Part shown: positions 7,178 through 10,061 of the stretch, one piece after another
How the letters are laid out: each line of letters starts with the position of its first letter
Numbering within the stretch: position 1 is the first letter of the stretch
From: Bacteroidota bacterium
GTDB taxonomy: Bacteria; Bacteroidota; Bacteroidia; Flavobacteriales; Flavobacteriaceae
NCBI GenBank assembly: GCA_023393485.1
Contig: JAEWLD010000097.1
Span: 1-10,061 of the forward strand
DNA: 10,061 nt
Direction: 5' to 3'
The notes under the pieces: model-generated
Databases searched by the model: none
The model's input: the letters and a program-made list of their open reading frames with translations, nothing else
Told to the model about the DNA's origin: nothing
Translations under genes and position numbers: made by a program

Positions 7178-7939
7178 ATGATAACCGCACTGCTTATCGA
7201 CGATGACGCCAACCTGCGCTCAGGACTAAAAACGATGCTCGCACGTTATGCCCCTGAAATCCATATTTTAGGCGAAGCGGACAGCGTGGAATCGGGTGTC
7301 CGGGCCATCGATGCCGCGCGTCCGCAGGTCGTTTTTCTCGATATCCAGATGGGCGACGGCACTGGTTTCGACATTCTTGAGCAGCTTGCCATGCGTCACG
7401 GCAAAATCCAGTCGCATATTGTTTTTATCACGGCGCATGAACAGTACGCGATCAAGGCATTCCGTTTTAGCGCGCTCGATTTTTTGCTCAAACCGGTCGA
7501 TCCTGAAGAACTCGGGAAAGTGATCGGCAAGATCAAAAACGCGGTCAATGCCAACCGCGATTATGCGCACATCGATCTGCTGCTTGAAAACATCCGCAAG
7601 AAGGTCGACCATTTCAAACGGATCGCGCTGTCAACGGCCGAAGGCATCCATCTGTTTGACATCGCCGACATCATCCGTTGTGAAAGCGAAGACAACTATA
7701 CCAAGTTTTACATCAGGAACAACAAACCGCTGCTGATTTCAAAAACGCTGAAAGAATACGAAGAATTATTGGCCGAGCACGGTTTTGAACGCATCCATCA
7801 ATCGCACCTGATCAATCTGGCCTATCTCAAGTCGTACATCAGGAAAGACGGCGGTTATGTGGTGATGTCAGACAACAGCCATTTGCCGATTTCACAGCGG
7901 AAAAAGGATCGATTGCAGGAGCTGTTGAAAACTATGTAA
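7178..7939 (+). CDS. LytTR-family response regulator
   Basis: A 253-residue response regulator of the LytR/AlgR type, the probable partner of the upstream kinase. The receiver domain (about 1-120) has the acidic pocket Asp8-Asp10, phosphoacceptor Asp55 (FLDIQM), Thr85 (FITAHE) and Lys105 (LLKPVD), so all the usual catalytic positions are present. After a linker, a LytTR DNA-binding domain (about 147-253) shows IALSTAEGI, ESEDNYTKFY, the typical ERIHQSHLINL segment and LPISQRKK near the end. Length is normal for the family. LytTR proteins bind paired direct repeats about two helical turns apart upstream of promoters. ATG 7178 follows an A/T-rich leader with no Shine-Dalgarno. Kinase-regulator pairing is inferred from adjacency and family match. 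Confidence 0.95.
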   Translation: MITALLIDDDANLRSGLKTMLARYAPEIHILGEADSVESGVRAIDAARPQVVFLDIQMGDGTGFDILEQLAMRHGKIQSHIVFITAHEQYAIKAFRFSALDFLLKPVDPEELGKVIGKIKNAVNANRDYAHIDLLLENIRKKVDHFKRIALSTAEGIHLFDIADIIRCESEDNYTKFYIRNNKPLLISKTLKEYEELLAEHGFERIHQSHLINLAYLKSYIRKDGGYVVMSDNSHLPISQRKKDRLQELLKTM

Positions 7940-8039
7940 ATTCTAAACCATAACAGGCGAATGCTCAATTGCCCAATAAAAAGAAAAACAGGTTGCTACC
8001 TTAGTATTGAAAAAGAAAAAGAACCAAAAAACACCGATC

Positions 8040-10061
8040 ATGAAGAATCTTTACTTAATGTTGTTTTTACTCGTTGCCGCCGCCAGTGGCGCGCAAACGG
8101 TAAACATTCCCGATGAGAATTTCAAGGCCAGGCTCATCTTCAACGGCTACGACACCAATGCCGACAATGAAATCCAGCTTTCGGAAGCCCAAGCCGTTAC
8201 CGGAACAGTCAACCTGAACTATTCGACATTCGCTGATATGACCGGAATCGAAGCCTTTACCAACGCCCAGTACCTTTACTGTGAGCAAAACAGTAACATA
8301 ACCTCGATCTCATTGGCCAACCTTCCGAATTTAAAGGCTGTGCATTTTGGCGAGAATGCCAACCTGACTACACTGACATTGACCAACCTTACAGGGCTCG
8401 ATACATTGAAATGCAACAACGGAAAGCTGATGACGCTTGATTTGAGCACGTCGCCGGGATTGAAATCGGTCAATGCGAACAACAATTTTCTCACCGCGTT
8501 GAACGTTTCCACGGCAAGCGGACTCAAACAGCTTTTTTACGGCGGTAACCAAATGCAGTTTGCGGCTGTACAATTGCCGGCCCCGAACGTAATCGAAGCG
8601 CTTGACTGTGGTTCAAACGGTCTGGCCGCATTTGATGACACCGTGTTTCCGATGTTGCATACCTTGCAGATTGGCGGCAATGCGATGCCTTCGTTGACGA
8701 TCAACAACCTGCCACTTCTCGAATATCTGTACGCAACCAACAATCAAATGACAAACTTGACTGTCGCGCCGGGAACGCCGCTTAAAGAACTTATTGTACA
8801 GGGAAATTCGCTGACCGGTTTGGATCTTAGCCAATTCCCGACGCTCGAAAAGTTCCAGGCCGATGGCAATCACCTGACATCATTGACTTTCGGGAACCTG
8901 CCGAATCTGACTTACGCGTCATTGGCGCTCAACGATTTGACGTCAGTCGCGGTTTCGGGATTGACCAATATTGAATACCTGAATATTGCCGGCAATGAAC
9001 TTACGTCGCTTGACGTGTCAAACCTGACGCATCTGGAAAGCCTGTATTGCGGCAGCAGCCAGATTTCTGACTTGACCCTTACCAATACGCCGGCGCTTGA
9101 CATTTTGGATTTTACTTCGGCCAACATCAGCAGCATCGACCTTAGCGGAAACCCGGGGCTTACACAACTGTATTGCGGAAGCAACCCAATCGGGATGCTC
9201 GATCTGTCACAGGTGCCGAACCTTTGGGCGCTGATGTGCTGGCAGGATGGCCTGACGTCGCTTGATATTTCAATGTTGTCAAACCTGACGGTGCTGATGT
9301 GCAATGACAATCAACTGACGACGCTTGACTGCAATAACAATCCGCTGCTGACGCAAATCGATATTTACGCCAATCCGCTTGAAACGCTTTTCATCAAAAA
9401 TGGCAGCCAACAGTATTTTAATGATGCGGGTAATTTTGTGGAAAATCCAAACCTGAGCTATATCTGTGCTGATGAATCTGAAATCTCATACCTCCAGTCG
9501 AAACCCGGAATGAATGCATCGGTCAATACCTATTGCACGTTCACGCCGGTAAATAATTACAACACGGTCACGGGAACGGTCAGGTTTGACGCAGGCAGCG
9601 ATGGCTGTGCGGTGACCGATTTCGCGATGCCTTTTGTCAGGATCGACACTTCAGACAGTTCGGGCGCAGGCGCATCATTTACCAACGCGGACGGATCGTA
9701 CGTATTTTACACCCAGGACATGTCCTGCGGGCTTTTGCCGAATTTCGAAAACCCGGCGTACTTTGATTTGTTTCTTCCGGCCGTAATTGACTTTCCGGCA
9801 CAAAACGCTACCATTACCCAGGATTTCTGTGTCGTGGCCAACGGCGTGCACCAGGATCTTGAAATTGTTGTTGCACCTGTTGTTCCGGCGCGGCCGGGGT
9901 TTGAAGCCGTCTATAAGATCGTTATCAGAAACAAAGGCAATCAGGTCATGAGCATGCCGCTTGGTTTTGCGCTGCATTACAACGATGATTTGATGGATTT
10001 TATGCAGGCGTCGGCCGCACCGGACTCGCAAGGCGCGGGCTTGCTACAATGGGATTATGCC
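8040..10061 (+). CDS. Long leucine-rich-repeat surface protein, 3'-truncated
   Basis: The frame is open for 674 codons from ATG 8040 to the window edge with no stop. MKNLYLMLFLL starts a signal peptide probably cut at SGA|Q19. VNIPDENFKA and the EF-hand-like loop DTNADNEIQLSE (38-49) match the 748-residue paralogue. About 18 leucine-rich repeats of 21 residues (66-450) are followed by the same Cys-containing cap (KNG, YICADE 474-479, YCTFTP 498-503), an SdrB/Cna-B-like domain (about 509-580, GSDGC), DFCxxANGVH and the first beta domain with RNKGNQ (630-635). A second beta domain and T9SS sorting signal should follow beyond the edge. The 100-bp upstream gap is A-rich and holds no convincing promoter or terminator. 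It may be a surface binding protein with about twice the repeat length of its paralogue; ligand unknown. Confidence 0.92.
   Translation, partial: MKNLYLMLFLLVAAASGAQTVNIPDENFKARLIFNGYDTNADNEIQLSEAQAVTGTVNLNYSTFADMTGIEAFTNAQYLYCEQNSNITSISLANLPNLKAVHFGENANLTTLTLTNLTGLDTLKCNNGKLMTLDLSTSPGLKSVNANNNFLTALNVSTASGLKQLFYGGNQMQFAAVQLPAPNVIEALDCGSNGLAAFDDTVFPMLHTLQIGGNAMPSLTINNLPLLEYLYATNNQMTNLTVAPGTPLKELIVQGNSLTGLDLSQFPTLEKFQADGNHLTSLTFGNLPNLTYASLALNDLTSVAVSGLTNIEYLNIAGNELTSLDVSNLTHLESLYCGSSQISDLTLTNTPALDILDFTSANISSIDLSGNPGLTQLYCGSNPIGMLDLSQVPNLWALMCWQDGLTSLDISMLSNLTVLMCNDNQLTTLDCNNNPLLTQIDIYANPLETLFIKNGSQQYFNDAGNFVENPNLSYICADESEISYLQSKPGMNASVNTYCTFTPVNNYNTVTGTVRFDAGSDGCAVTDFAMPFVRIDTSDSSGAGASFTNADGSYVFYTQDMSCGLLPNFENPAYFDLFLPAVIDFPAQNATITQDFCVVANGVHQDLEIVVAPVVPARPGFEAVYKIVIRNKGNQVMSMPLGFALHYNDDLMDFMQASAAPDSQGAGLLQWDYA
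8235..9389 (+). repeat. Leucine-rich repeat array, about 18 units
   Basis: Reading the protein gives 18 units, nearly all exactly 21 residues (63 bp), such as LTSLDVSNLTHLESLYCGSSQ-like units with Leu at positions 1, 4, 6, 9 or 12 and Asn at the turn. One unit near residue 171 has a two-residue insertion. The late units (about 320-430) are closest to the consensus of the 748-residue paralogue; the early ones are more diverged. Confidence 0.85.

Noticed and set aside
7956..7973. Hairpin GGCGA/TTGCC as a terminator after the response regulator
   Set aside because: The stem is only 5 bp with a G-T pair and is followed by A-rich rather than T-rich sequence, so it does not fit a terminator for the + strand.
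8002..8009. TAGTATTG as a -7 promoter element for the long right-hand repeat gene
   Set aside because: It differs from TAnnTTTG at one position and has no TTG 17-20 bp upstream; the nearest TTGs give spacers of about 6 and 30 bp. A promoter somewhere in 7940-8039 is likely, but this one is not convincing.

Overview
The window looks like a chromosomal segment of a Bacteroidota bacterium, most likely Flavobacteriaceae. Three of the secreted proteins carry or head toward a C-terminal type IX secretion (T9SS type A) sorting domain. The promoters match the Bacteroidota TTG / TAnnTTTG pattern rather than the E. coli one, genes lack clear Shine-Dalgarno sequences, and every visible signal peptide ends just before a glutamine. 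The genes look close to half G+C by eye, which is high for Flavobacterium, while some gaps are very AT-rich. The genus cannot be named from this window.

All six genes are on the + strand. From left to right: (1) the 3' end of a secreted surface protein (1-1160); (2) a complete 748-residue paralogue with about 8 leucine-rich repeats (1223-3469); (3) a complete 464-residue paralogue with no leucine-rich repeats (3651-5045); (4) a sensor histidine kinase with periplasmic TPR repeats (5135-7084); (5) its LytTR response regulator (7178-7939); (6) the first 674 residues of a fourth paralogue with about 18 leucine-rich repeats, running off the right edge (8040-10061). No rRNA, tRNA, CRISPR, transposase or phage gene is visible. 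No gap exceeds 181 bp.

The window is thus a tandem family of at least four secreted proteins. They share a C-terminal stalk (SdrB/Cna-B-like domain, two DUF11/DUF7619-type beta domains, then the T9SS signal) but differ at the N-terminus: 0, about 8 or about 18 repeats of 21 residues. A LytS/LytTR-type two-component system sits inside the array. Rho-independent terminators follow genes 1 and 2, and Bacteroidota-type promoter elements precede genes 2, 3 and 4, so the surface genes appear separately transcribed while kinase and regulator probably share a transcript. A working picture is that the two-component system senses an envelope or extracellular cue and controls neighbouring surface-display genes or itself; that link is inference from position only.
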